NCBI GenBank assembly: GCA_025558075.1
Contig: JAHLKF010000014.1
Span: 124,001 to 188,000 of the forward strand
Direction of reading: 5' to 3'
DNA length: 64,000 bases
Source: Gaertneriomyces semiglobifer
Taxonomy: Eukaryota; Chytridiomycota; Chytridiomycetes; Spizellomycetales; Spizellomycetaceae
The translations under genes were made by a program, and so were the position numbers. Each line of letters opens with the position of its first letter. Position 1 is the stretch's first letter. This document shows positions 1 through 13,900 of this stretch, piece after piece. The notes below the pieces were generated by a model, which worked only from the letters and a program-made list of their open reading frames with translations, was not told the origin of the DNA and searched no databases.

Positions 1-1919
1 TTGTGCAAGCTCTAGCAGTGTGTCATAACGTAACTCCTGTTATTGGAGATGATGGGTCTGTCGCCTACCAAGCCTCTTCTCCAGATGAAGTAGCAATTGT
101 CAAGTGGACAGAATCTGTTGGAGTCACCTTATATTTTCGTGACCGACAGAACATCAGACTGCGCACTATCAATGGCCAAATGGTGGATTTTGAGGTTTTA
201 GAGATGTTTCCCTTTACTTCAGAAACGAAGCGGATGGGAGTGGTGGTGCGTGATAAAAGCACGGGCGAGCTGATGTTCTATCAGAAAGGCGCAGATACCA
301 TCATGTCCAAGATAGTGCAATACAATGATTGGCTAGATGAGGAATGTGGAAACATGGCGCGTGAAGGATTGCGTACTCTTGTCATCGGGAGGAAACGTCT
401 AACGGAGGAAGCATATCAGGAATTCCGACAGCGGTATCAGGAAGCAAAGTTGAATGTCAATGACCGCAATGCCATGATGCAAAAGGCTATTGCTGAAACT
501 CTAGAGTATGATTTGGAACTATTAGGACTAACTGGTGTGGAAGACAAGTTACAGGATGGCGTCAAATCAACGCTCGAACTTTTGCGAAACGCGGGGATAA
601 GAATATGGATGTTAACTGGCGACAAGATTGAGACTGCTACTTGTATCGCGATCTCATCCAGGCTAGTCTCCAGGAATCAGACGATTCACACGATCAGTCG
701 GATGCGGGATCCAGTAACGGCAATGGAGGAATTGAGCTTGCTCTATGGAAAAGCGGATTCTGCCCTCGTCATTGATGGAGAGTCTCTACAGCTATTCTTA
801 GATCGAAATAAAGAAGAATTCATCAAAATCACTACCCGACTACCTGCTGTTATCTGTTGCCGATGCTCGCCAACACAGAAAGCTGAAATTACTAGGCTAA
901 TCAAGGAGTACACCGGCTTAAGGACGTGTGCTATTGGCGACGGAGGGAACGATGTCTCCATGATTCAAGCCGCCCATGTTGGTGTTGGTCTGGTCGGGAA
1001 GGAAGGCAAGCAAGCTTCCCTTGCAGCCGACTTCTCACTTACGCAATTCAGCTACTTGGGGCGGCTGCTGCTATGGCATGGTCGCAACAGCTACAAACGT
1101 TCCGCAAAGCTGAGCCAGTTTGTCATTCACCGCGGACTGATTATCTCAATCATGCAAGCGGTTTTCTCATCCATTTTCTACTTCGCACCGATTGCTCTGT
1201 ATCAAGGTTTCTTAATGGTCGGATACGCGACGGTGTTTACCATGGCGCCAGTCTTTTCCTTGGTACTGGACAAAGACGTCAGTGAGGAAACCGCGTTGCT
1301 GTATCCAGAGCTTTACAAGGAACTCCGGAAAGGCAGGTCACTTTCCTATAAGACCTTTTTCATTTGGTTGACGATCAGCGTCTACCAAGGTAAGAGCAAC
1401 ACTGAGGCAGTGCCGTCCGTTAATCGTATATCGGTTTTAAGGGCGATTCGTATTTCAGGCGGAGCAATTATGATGCTGGCGACGTGGCTCTTTGAGGACG
1501 AATTCGTCAACATTGTATCCATCTCCTTCACGGCGCTGATTTGTAATGAATTGCTAATGGTAGCACTTGAAATTACCACATGGTAGGCGTCTTGCGGTCG
1601 TTAACGTCTTCGTTTTTTTTAATGCTCATATTGCGCCGACTCAGGCACCCGTACATGATCTACTCCGAAATTGGCACCTTTGCCATGTATATCGCGTCGA
1701 TGTGGTTCCTCACTTCTGATTTTGGTAGGCCTGCTGATGCCTTCTTTACTTTTTCCGACTGAACCTCATTCCTCTTTGACAGATCTGACGTTCATTCTAA
1801 CGTATGCATTCGTGTGGAAAGTAGCCGTTATTACGGCTGTAAGTAGCTTCCCGCTCTACTTTCTGAGCTTCCTGAAATGGAAGCTGAATCCACCAAGTTA
1901 CACGAAGTTGGAGGGATAG
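1..1919 (+). CDS. NEO1: NEO1/ATP9-type P4-ATPase (phospholipid flippase), 5' end outside window
   Basis: P4-ATPases of this class flip phospholipids to the cytosolic leaflet of Golgi/endosomal membranes. The window opens inside the nucleotide-binding domain, so the DKTGT phosphorylation site is missing. Seen: KGAD near residue 97 of the visible part, TGDKIETA near 205, the hinge motif GDGGNDVSM near 315, then the C-terminal membrane spans. Four visible exons: 3-1389, 1459-1582, 1645-1724, 1783-1919, giving about 575 residues in frame. Splicing restores segments typical of Neo1/ATP9A such as YQGGAIMML and [13 protein letters not shown]. The first intron (1390-1458) is 69 bp with no in-frame stop. 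The NEO1 assignment (rather than DRS2/DNF) comes from the start CHNVTPV and the short C-terminal tail. The 3' end lies 62 bp from the stop of the convergent HYDIN gene. Confidence 0.9.
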
Positions 1920-1981
1920 GCGATCAACATGTATTTACAGTGACAAACTACATAATAACGCAGACATAATTTCTATGATGC

Positions 1982-4900
1982 TCATCCTGCTCGCAAATAA
2001 TACACCCAGCTGACGTTGTTCTCAGCGTGCGTTACCGTCAACTTCCCAATCTTAGAGTGCGCACTATTGCTTCCCTTTGGAGTCGGAGGAGCCACCGCAC
2101 TTCCACTATCCCTTCCTTTGTCCTTCCGAGACGACGCATCTTCAGAGGGCGCGGATGCAGGCTTATACTGAATTGAAATTTGTATGGTCTTCTTCGCGGC
2201 GATCGTTTCCGCTGCTCTAACCAAGAAGGCCGCATTGTCCTGGATCGAGGAGGTCAGTCAACATGGGATATTGAGATACAGTAGCTACGTTACTTACAAC
2301 GATGAAATTGAACGTAGCGGCGCTGTTGAGGACATTTTTGAATGAGAGTGCGGCAGGTGCCCCCGGTTTGATGACGATTGGACCTTGTGGTTTTGGTACC
2401 ACGCAATGACCGTAGAGTGGGCACACATAGTCTCCGCCAACTGGCGAGCTTACAATTAGTTGGGTTCGCGTGTCACCCAGCTTGGACGGTTCGTAAGTTA
2501 CATCAAGCGCAACTTCCACTCCAGCACCTCCCGCTGTAAAAGGTTGCGTTAGAAAAGAATTATGCCAGAGGTAAGAATGCGACGTACCAGCAGGGGCGGC
2601 AACTGTCTTGTCCGTGGTAAAATCAGGACTTTCAATCCGGCACGTGTACTCCACCTTGGCTTTCGCGAAGCTGGTAAATCGGAAAGTTTGCGTCTGACTT
2701 CCACCGAGGCCAACTTTGTAGTGGAGGCTACGCTCAGGACCCGCAGGTGTCGACACAAGTTTCGCTTCATAGTAGTATGTCCCCAATTCGGGTGAGATCA
2801 GCACGATCCTTGCTGTGGACTCTCGGGATGTAGTGGCAGGAATTCAGCGGTTACGATGCCGTCCGATCTAAACGAAACGTTAGCTTTGATGTTTCAAACG
2901 AAAATTATTCACAGCAAACGTACCGGGGAAGAATCACAAGAGAATGTGAAACCAAGATTTCCGCGGAGCTTGATGTCACTGTAAATGTCGCTGGTAAATT
3001 GAGGGGGTTTGTAACCACAATATCTTTACTTTGTGGTTGACGCACGGGAGTATTGAAATCTAGCGTGTCGATGACGCCGGGAGAAGTGCTTCGGAATGTA
3101 ACGTTGTAGTAGGCGTACTCTTGAGTCAACTCATTTTTAAAAGTTATTTTCGCCGTAGTCACGCCTTCCTTGTACGCATAGAATGAAAGCTTGTAATCCT
3201 TCGTTTGCAAACTGGGAACCTCGAAAAAATCGTGCCCCTTCAAGGTCACGCTAGGATCCGGTTTAGCAATTTCCATGATGATCCGAAATCGTTGCCCCGT
3301 CTTAAGCCAGTTAGTTACTGGAAGAACTTCATGGTACTGTGTCTTGCAAGGTACATCTCGTGTAACGTTTGCGACGGGACCAGGCTTCTCAGCCGTTCCG
3401 TAAAGCCTATATAGTGACCCAGTTCCATCGGGAAATGGAAAGAATATGGTGCCCTCGTGTCGTCCGCCATCCCCGTCCCCGGTCATCCTTAGCGGTGTGA
3501 AGGTAATATCATATGACTTTGTTTGACCAGGCTCCAGTTCAATGATTTCCGGGCCGGACCAATAGTCGTTTTCAATCGTCGGGCGTATACTCCAAAAGGT
3601 GCCGGACCTATTGATTAGAGGAACGCTCTTCACATCAGATTGTCGAACCGTAGTGGAAAACTTCAAGGCGTCACTTTGCACAGGTGGAGGTACACACATT
3701 CCCGTCAACGTTAGGAATAACGGTTGCATGCCTTCTACACGACAAACTAAATTTTCATATCGTACGTCCGGGTTCAATTGCAGCGGATGAAACGTAATCT
3801 CCAAAGATACTTCCATGCCGGGAGAAATATAACCTTCGGAAGGAGAGATCGAGAAGTCCGGAGCAAATTTGGCTGCATCCCAGTGAAAAGTCGTCCCTAT
3901 GTCTCCAACATTCCGGATTTGAACTCGTCTTGTTGATCTGCTACGATGAACAACGGCACCAAAAGGTAACGTATCATTCCCTAGCCTCACCTCAATGCCT
4001 TGGCACGCGCCGGTGATTAAAACCAGTGGCCGTGAGTACCCAGGCGCTACTATATGAAGTTCCTGGGAGAACGGCGGTATCCTGTGCTGGGGGTGGAAAA
4101 CCAGGTCAAGGTTCAGCGTACCTTTGGGACGCAAGGTGCAGAGGCCGCTCGGTTTAACAACAATTGAGCGAGTGGCCAAGTAATCCAGAGCCGATTGAGG
4201 GCCAAAGTGAAATGCGGCAGGTATAGCACTACGATTTATCACTTTCACTGTTCTGCTAACGGTGTGGCCAACCCTTACTGCCCCAAAGTTCAGCGCACGG
4301 CCTTCAACATTCAAAGCATCCACACGGAATGGAGTTCCCTGACCTCTGAGGTCAACTTCCAAAATTGTCAATGAGTTCACTTCTACTTTGATGGCATCAT
4401 GATATGCAACAGCATCTCGGGGGTAAAACAACACTTCGACAGTAGCCAACTCTCCAGGAGCCAGCGTGATAGTAGTGGTTTTCGTTTCGAAAATCAAGCT
4501 TTCAGGTGAAAGTACGTCTGCGGTCAAGGAAGTGGTATCCTCGTTGATGATTTGAAACGCAGCAGAAGCAGGTGTCATGCCTGTTCTAAACATGAACTGA
4601 GGACCGAAATCGATTGCTTGTTTTGAGGCCTTCAGCACGGGCTTTGTCCCGACACCCAGGCATGTCAGTTGGTATGCACGACCGTTTAGTATATGGCACG
4701 TTGCGATGGCATCCTTCAAAGTGACGACGTGAGACGGTGCGAACGTTATCTCGCAAACTTTCTTTTCACCCCTCTTGACAACGCCGTTGGGAGGGGTGAC
4801 GGATAGTGAGCCTTTCTTCGCGGACAAATGCCAGTTGTAGTCAAAGTTGAAAGTTCCACTATTTGTTATCGTGACGCGACGAGTTCGTTTGTCGTTCAAT

Positions 4901-7900
4901 TGAACTGCACCAAAGTCGACAGCGTTATTGCTCCCGACACCGGCAATTAAGGTGGACGAGTTTCCGTCAGGTAATTCTATTTCCACGCTTTCATGAATCT
5001 CGTAACCTTCGCCTTTCACGTTAATTGTAATCGGGGACAACCGTCTCCGCACATTGCACACCAAATTGAAATTGAATGATTTTTCCGCCGACGGAATGAA
5101 CGATATCTCAATCGGCATTTCAGAGTGCCCGGCAATGGTCCCACTGGTAGGCGTAAAGCGAAGCACAGGAATTCCCTTAGGGCCAACTTCAAATGACGTA
5201 TCATTGAAAGAGAACGCAAATGGGATGGCTTCGTTGTTTTGCAACCGCACTATCTCTTTAACTTGGCGACCAATTAAGACCGATTTGAAGTTGACGCTCG
5301 GACGGTCCATGAAGACATTGGGTTCAGTTGCTCGTCCGACAAGCAAAAACGGAATGGAGATTTTGTGCGCTGGAATTGTAAAGCGCCACAAAGATTCCTA
5401 CCAAGATGCCATTTTAATATCATGTACACACAAGCGTGCAAAATAGTGTAAACTGACACTGACCTTCAAATCCATCGACTCGGGGGTGTAGTCAAATATG
5501 AGCTCAAATTTCTTACCAGCAGCCACTAACCCTTTAGGATTCAAACACTTAAACAGTCTCGTGTCGCCACTTTCGTAAGCCCATTCGAATGCATAGTCCA
5601 ACGTGGTTGGATTGACGAGATAAAACCTTTTGGTATTTTTGATCCGCACCCCGCAAGATTCGAACTCGAGTACTTTTGTGGCAGCGTCAAGTGATCCAGG
5701 AATTAGACTGGCCGAGCTTGCCTCATGGTTGCGTCTAGTCAAGTAATCGCTATCGTCAATCTCAAAGTGGCAAAATGGCCGCAAAGCCGTTCCTCGGGCG
5801 TGTACTTGTAGAGGCTTCTGCTGCGGAGCTAAATTGGGCATGCCGCAAAGAATTTTGGCGTAGAATTCGCCGACATCCAGAGGCGAAAATCTCAGGGTGA
5901 CATTAGCAATATTACCGGCTGGCACCATTCCACTGGCTGGTAGCGCACTAAATGGACAGTCCGTAGAACCTGGCTCCAGCGCCTCGTCCTCCTCGTCAAG
6001 GAAGGAGAAATTGTAATGCAACGCAACACTGCCCGTATTTTTCATCGACATATTGAAGACTCGGGTTTGGAACATTAAAGTCTCTCTGAACTTCACCTCA
6101 TTAACGTCACACGCGAAATTTGCGTAATCCGCAAACGCAAACGCTAAAAGAGTTCGGCGGCCTAGGGGACTGACGATTTGGTATGTGGGCTCCGCGAGTT
6201 GCTCAATTGATTTCTTAGGCCCAGAGTTTCGGTAATCCGTTGCCGCCCAACGAACTAACTGAGCTTGATCATCCCAGTCAGAATCGGGCGGTTGCGATGC
6301 ATATTTGATTTTCGCAACGGACATAGACATGGGTACGGAATCGTAACGACAAGGCTCACTGGGTGTGAGGGACAGGGTCACTTCTTTCCTGCTTTTAGGG
6401 CGAATATGAGCGACGCCGGGTTTTAGTGTAAATGGCTGAGTCTCATCGAAAGCAATTCTCAGGTAATCGTTTGAATGATTCACGATGTAAAACGTGGCCG
6501 AGGACCGGTGCCCAATATGGCAATCACTCAAAGTGATCTCGTTCTCACCATCCCCGCCCAAACCGGCAAATGTAACATCATCCAAAAAGCCTTCGGCCTG
6601 TAGGAAAACAGAGGTGTCTTCAAAGCTATTATCAGCAACTTTGATCCGGACTTCAGCCTCCATTTTCCTTTGAGAGCTTGCTCTGCAGCGGATCTCGTAG
6701 TTACGTGTTTCCTGAGGCGTAAGGACGTGATATACATTTAAAGCACTACAATCAAAATCTTCGGTGTCTTTATAAGCCCAGTCCAGCTTGATTCTGGCAG
6801 GCAAGATGCCGTCATTTCGCAGCGTGATCGGCAATGCAGCCGAAGTGCCGAGCAGCAATCGACGGAAGTGCAAAAGGGGTAGGCCGTTTTTGTTCTTCGT
6901 TGAAGGCGACACAACCGAAACTCGCGGAAGAGTGCCTTCTCCACGTAATTCAAATGATAGTGTTTTGGTCTTACTTTCCCCTACATTTTCTACCGTTGCC
7001 TCAAAAATTCCAGCATATGATTGTATCGAGGTCGGTTGAAACACGACAGTGACATAACGGGATTCGTGACTTGGAATAGTTAACCTCTTCGGCTCCACAT
7101 CAAAGGCAAACTCCGCGGCATCGTTGCGGGTTTTGGTTCTAGGTCTTGTGGCAACTACTACTTCGCAGGGAACTTTGAAAGGATTGCTCAATTTGAATCG
7201 CGCCTGCGTCTGATGTCCAGCAAGGAAAGCACCAAATTGAAATACGCGGTCATCCTCAGCATAATAACTAGCCTGGCTTGCTGACAACTCCAATCGCTTA
7301 CAAACTGTTTGCTCCTCAAAGAATGAAGTGAAATCGTTGGTGCAAATGCCTGGAACACAGCTTTCGCCAAGCAGTTTGTACTCCAAGACCTCTGGTGAGT
7401 CCGTCACCGAGCGGTCTGAAATATCAATGGCGGCCACTTCTTCATAACTTCCAGGAGTTTCGGCGTGGAACTCGACGGTAATAATCTGCTTCTGACCAGC
7501 GCCAATCACGCCGCTCGTGGGGAATAAGGTAAATGCTCCAAAACTTAAGGTCTCTCCCTGTTTAGACATTTCCTTTCTATTGACAATTTTTGAAGAAGGC
7601 GGCGACGTCGATCGCATGTTTACTTTGCTAGCTCGGGAGCTGGTCCTTGTTTTATTTCCCAGCTTCAGGTCACTAAGGGCTGCAACCAATTTGTACACAG
7701 AGTATCGGAAGTCGAATTCGCCCAGGTTCTCGATGATAAATTGCCGCGTTGCTTTCGTCCCATGAATCAACGCTCCGAAATTTAGATCGCGGACAGGCAA
7801 AATCCCAAATTTGCTGAAGACTGCACGGGCAGACAGCTTTATGGGGACTACAGCAGTGACTTCCCCAGTGTTCGGCTCAAAAAATTGGCATTTGCATCCC

Positions 7901-10900
7901 ACTATGTCCTTCACATGTAGCTCCCGTACACTCCTGAATATGAGCTGAATTTGAAATGGCTTGTCCGATGGGGGCACTACCCCTTGTTGTGGTGCCACTG
8001 AAAATAGCTCGGCATGTTCTTTACTCTCGAAAAGGAAACGGTAGCCCACCTCATATTTCCCTCGATTGCGAAGGTTACAGGTCTGCTTTCCTTCCTCGTA
8101 AACTTTCACGACCCCAAAGTCGATGCCGCCTTCATATCCTTTCGGAAAATGTAGATCGACAGCGATATCGTAGGCTTCCGCGGTCACAACAATGGGAACT
8201 TCTTGAACTACTCCTGACATTTTTTCGGTGTCCGAAACCTCAACCTTGACCGCCTTCTTTGCCACGACGGGTTTCATGCCACGAAACTCAGCTCGAACTA
8301 TACAATCTGCACCAGGCTCAAGCACTCCGTCGACGGGCGCGACCTGGAACTCATCCCCAAGCAGATCGGCACCAACTAATCTCCAGGCTAACGGAAGCAG
8401 CGTGATATTCTTGAGCTTTAAGTCGCGGTGTTCCATCTTGCCCAGCAGAAGCTTGTCAAATGCGAGTGTCTTCTTGTCAGCTTCCAGTTCAGGCTTCACA
8501 CCAGTGCAACTCAGCTTATAGCAATAGGGGGCCGGATTATCTTTGACTGACACCACAAGAACATCCTCAAAATGAGCATTGCTTCTGGGAAATGCCCATA
8601 TTGTCAAAGGTTGAGCCTGCCCGGGTTCTAATTCCATGCCCGGCGGCTCAAAAAAGAACACTTCTCCTTTGGTATCATGTCGTAAAGCAAAGGCCACCTT
8701 GAGCTCAGAGGGCCCAGGATTGGCGATATTTAGCAAGGCCCGATTCTCAGGGAACTTATCTAAATACTTCTCCTTGGGCTTGCTGTAGAGGAGGGGCCCA
8801 AATTCGTAGGTGGCTGTAGATGCAATGTACTCGCCATAAGCGGTAGTGTCCTCTTTAATTTTTCTCCATTTCGAGAAAACTTTTCGCGGGTCTCCCACAA
8901 TCTGCGTATACTGACATTCGCCAACGCAAAGCAGCGTAAATCGCCCTTTGGCACCTACTAGCTCGAAGGTCAGAGTTTGCTCAAACCTTCCTACTTCAGT
9001 TGATGAAAATTTAATCGTTAGTTCTCGCCGATCATGTGGTTGAATAACCCATCTGAAGCGCTTGATCTCTTCTTTGGCAACCTCATCCTCTGTATCCACT
9101 GAAACCTTGACGTCTTCAGCAAGCTTTGAAGCCTGCTTTTGCTTTCGTCCCACGTCCCGACCAGCGGGACCAGTCGTTTGCGCAGGCGGTGGAGGACCGA
9201 CGGGTGGTATAAAGGCCGGGGCCGTCTCTGCAGGGTCCTCATCCGAGTCTGCCGAACCATTACCAGGCAGCAAGGAAAAGAACATTGGGTGCGACAGTTC
9301 TTTGCGCTCGTAAGGATAACTAATCACTTGCTCAATAATAGGCGGTGGTATCGCATCTGCCTGATCCAGCTTGTTCTCTTCCGATGCAGATACCGGAAGG
9401 TGCCGTGAAACAAACTGCAAAACCATTTCCTCATCGACGTTGCCGTTTACCTCTATATAAAATCGTGGCGCTTCATCGTTACGCGAGTCTGCGTCTCCCG
9501 TTGGCTGGGCCGGATTAGCTGTTTCTCCGCTTGGGTTGGCAAGACTTTTTGATTTCGCTCCTTTCTTCTCTGCTCCAGTTGGAGCTTGTACTGGTTTGGC
9601 TGTTATGGGTTTATCACCATCCTTCAGAAGCAGTACAATTGCATCAAGGGTCGCCGAATAGCTATCAACACGACGATAGGTGCTCTCGTTAAGAAACAAT
9701 TCTCCACCTTCGTTGAGGGTGAAGCGTGAGGACAAGTCATTTTCGCCGTCCCTTTCTATCCGATCGCCGAAATCATCCCTGACTTTGTCGCCCATCACAG
9801 AACCGCGATCCGTCCTGTCCACGGTTGGTTTGCGGGCGTTCCTGGGAGTCATGGCTCCGGTCCGCCCCTCCGATAGATTGTTTCTGCTCAATCGCGCGGC
9901 ATCGCTTCGACCACCGGGAGATGGCGCTGTCTTATCACCCTTTTCAGCAGGCCGACTGGAAGGCACCACTTTCTTGCCTTTCTTCGATTTGGCTTTCTCC
10001 TCTTCAGCCTTTCTTTCATTTAAGCGGGCAGCCAACGCTTCTTCCCATTGCCGATGTTCTAGCTTCTTTCTTTGTTGTTGTTCCTTCAAGCGGCGACGGT
10101 ATTTAGCGATCATTCTATCATAATTCTCTCTTTCCGTTTCATTTAATTGATCGTATTCTTGCTCAGAAATTTCGTAGACCTCTAATATCTCGTTGTCTTT
10201 TTCGGTGCTGCCGCGTTGAACACCAGCCTCGCGCTCGCGGATGTGCGTAGTGTCCACCGTGAGATTGAAAAAAATTGGCTTCCTATTCTTCTCGGAAAGA
10301 GCCCTAAGTATCGCACGTAGCACTAGTGCGGGGCCACCAAACTTGCTCTCAAGACCATCGAAAATCACACCCTTACTACAGTCGGATCTCGTAATCCTTG
10401 CCTTTATCAGTTCAACGGCAACATCTTCGGAGAGAGGCAAATGTGCACCAGGGGGTGCGTAATGATCGATAGCCGCGGGTACAGCAAGGTGATCGGCATT
10501 CAAGTTTTGGCTTCCATTGTTGTCGTGTTCCTGTGCTGGTGCAACGCTGTGCCCGTGTGAATCCCTCGCGGCCATATGTGTCGAACTGATGCTTCCTGTA
10601 CTGACTGAGGAAGAGAGAGTTTTGAAATAATCGCTCTTATCTTTCGAAGGCTGAGAGGCGAAAATATCATCAACCGACACAGCCGCATATCCGTATTTTT
10701 TGACAAGCCGGCGCGCCAAGGACGAACGACCTGAGAATGGCGGCCCGTGAATGATCACGCTTACTGGTTGCTCCGATGACTGATTATCCGGGTGGTTATT
10801 GGCCTGAGCTCTATTCACGAACGGAGATGTGTGAACATCTGCCAGGTCTCCCACGGTTCCGTCTTGTGCCAATCGCTCCCGCGGTTGTCTATGCGCAGCC

Positions 10901-13900
10901 AATTCCGTTACACTTTCGGCCAATCCTCCGCCTGGCTGTCGAGGTGACATGTAGAGTGAAGAGCCCTCGTTCATCACTTGTCTGAGCAATTCTTCCTCCT
11001 CATGATACTGTTGATCAAAGTCCACCGAGAAAAATTCTAACGGATACGATGTCGGATTGTGCACGGTTACTTTACCAGTAGCACCGTCCGAGAATGGGAG
11101 TACTGGGCCGAGGGTCAATGTTTCTGGCTCAAATGTTATGGCGGGCTTAAATCCTCGGCCAGATATTCGCAGTTGCTGGGTCTTGGAATTCATATTGACC
11201 TTCAGCTGTAAAACTTCGTCATACAACCTTTCCTCCATTGGTTGGAATCGTATCGTCAACAACGTCTTTTCGCCGGCCTCTAATGTCCCAGACGCTGGAA
11301 GGAAATCAAAATCTTTGAGAAATAAGCTGCCAGTCTTTCTTCGCGTTTTCTGTTGGATAGCACCCTTGCCTTCTTCCGGGAGGTTAATCATCCACTCACA
11401 CGGAACCAAATGCGGGTTGTGTAGTCGTACTGCCATAGACTTTCTGAAGCCACACATCAATTCTCCAAAATCCACCTCAGTCGAAGACAACTCCATATCT
11501 GGGACAGTGACAACGCCACGGAGCTTGAGGTTATATGTTGGTCCACCCACCACTTTGACGGGTAGGTCAACCTCCATCAAACCACCCGCGCTACGTGCTT
11601 GAAACGTCACTTGAATCTCTACCGATTCATTATGCTGGGCACCTGGGAGCAATTTCACCTTGTCCGGTTCAATGGAAAATCCAGTACCTACTAGCACCCC
11701 CTTTTCTAATGTAAAAGAAATCGGCTGTGTTCCATAGTTGTGAACGCGTATCGACTTCTTCTTACTGCTGTTTCGAATGACATTGCCAAAATCACAGAGG
11801 TAATCGGCAAGTCGAATATGAGAACTCTCAATCAAACTGAGGCCGGCCCTTTTGTCACCAGCTTTGGCTCCTTGTCCTTTCGAAAACAATAGAGTTGAAC
11901 CTATGAACTTGCATTTGGCCGATTGCGGACCGGTTGCACGTGACTCTTCGTTCATCCGCTCCAGAAACCGCAAGGTTCGCTCAAAGAGGAGAGCACGCTC
12001 CGCCTCCGCTTCAAGATCCGACCGTGTACTTCCATTGTCTTCCTCATGATTTCCGTGCTTGGTCTTAATATCATGCAATATGGCATCGTACGTCGCATCT
12101 GGCATCCGTGGAATGTCCATGGCCAAATGGGGGAAAGCACCGGTGCCTGTGACCCGAATGCCCACCGGTTCGAACTGTGCGATTTTGACAAAGAAGGAAT
12201 CGTCAATGGTTCCCGGCACAGCAACACAACATCGCACAGTAATTTTCTGTCGACTTTGAGGCACAATCGTACCCGATGACGGATATACAGCAATCCGCTG
12301 CATCAACGCCGAGCCTTCCCGCAGAGAGATATTATAGTCGAAGCTGACACGACCGGTGTTACTCAAAATGACCTCTTGGTCCGTGATTTCCTGGTACAGC
12401 CGTGTCCCAAAATCGATATGCAATCGGTCGAACTGGAAGTCCAAGCGCGATACCTCTCCGTGAAGGCGTACTTCGTAATTCGGACCCCCAGTCACATCGC
12501 ATAGCGCCCGAGAGTGGAATTTGCCGGTCAAATGGCCGTAGAATATTGCTAGCATAGATTCACTCTCGCCCGGTAGAAGCGTCCCGCGCAAGGGACGCAG
12601 GTCAAACGCTTGCGCATTCGGAGCCTGGTCAGTACCAGAGTCTGACTCATCTTCGCCAAGATCTTCCAGAGACCATGAATATGAAACGGGTAATATTCCC
12701 GAATTGGTAATGGTGAAACTTCGTGTTTGCTCGGTATTAACTGGGATAGATGAAAAGTCCAGATCGTGGGTGTCCAATGTAATGTTTGGGAATGTAACCT
12801 CACTGAACATCTCCACGTAATCTTTCTGAGGATGCTCGGCATATCGAATGGCGAGCTTAGCCTGCTCACGCGTCGAAACCCGATGGCGATGGGAAGAAGG
12901 ATCGTACGAAACCGTCAGACGCACGATCTCTCCAGGCTCTACCGCATCCTCTAATGCACTTGGTTCAACAGCAAAAGGTGCTGGGCATTTAAACGACATC
13001 AACAAAGGGAGCGCCGAAATGTTTTTCAATTCCAAATCCTCTGTGAGAAGTTTACAATCGTCTTCACTTTGATGGGCGGCAACAAATCGCAGTGATGATG
13101 GGGTCACCTCCACAAGGGGATTGATGAAGTTGGCCGAAACCTTCGTGCAAATAATTTCACGTCGCGTGGGGTCCTTCTCAATAATGCTTTGGCAAATGAG
13201 CGTTTCGGATATTTCCATCGGCTTATTAACGTAGCCTTTGATGACAATATCTTGACGAGCATCCGGTTTGAGAGTAAATCGAGCTGGTATGACATCGAAA
13301 ACTGGTTCAAAACTGCCATTAGTCTTTTTCTCCTCAATTGACCAGACGAGCGTCTGAGTCCGGCGGCCTCTATTGTGCAGGGTGAATTGCCGGCCGCACT
13401 CGCGACGGCTAAACACATCATTGAATTGGACACTTTTCAGCGACTCGTCAAACGTTACCGTGCTTCCTTGTCCGCGAGCGGCTAGCTGAATTTCATATGT
13501 ACCAGATGACGTGATGGCCAGCTTTAACATGTCCGTAAACTTGAGGCAGTCATCAAGCAAAGCTGTGACGGAAATATCAAGCGATTCAAAAGGGTTGATG
13601 ACTCCGTGTCCAGGTGTAACAGAAAACACAGAAATGTCTCCAGCAAGCTTGCACTCGAACGCTGCCTTGATGGGCGAGTCATTCCTCATTGTGAACGTCA
13701 TGACCGAAGGGATCAACACAGGAATCTTTCCCCAGTTCAGATCGGTTGTAGAAACAATGACGTGTGGTCCAATTCCATTCGCAGATATATCCACAACTAC
13801 TGGTACGTCTTCGCTTCCTCGTATGGTACAAAACATGGGAAAAGTGATCTGTCCAGCTCTCTTCAGTTGAATACGGGCGTGAACACGCAACTGGGACTTC

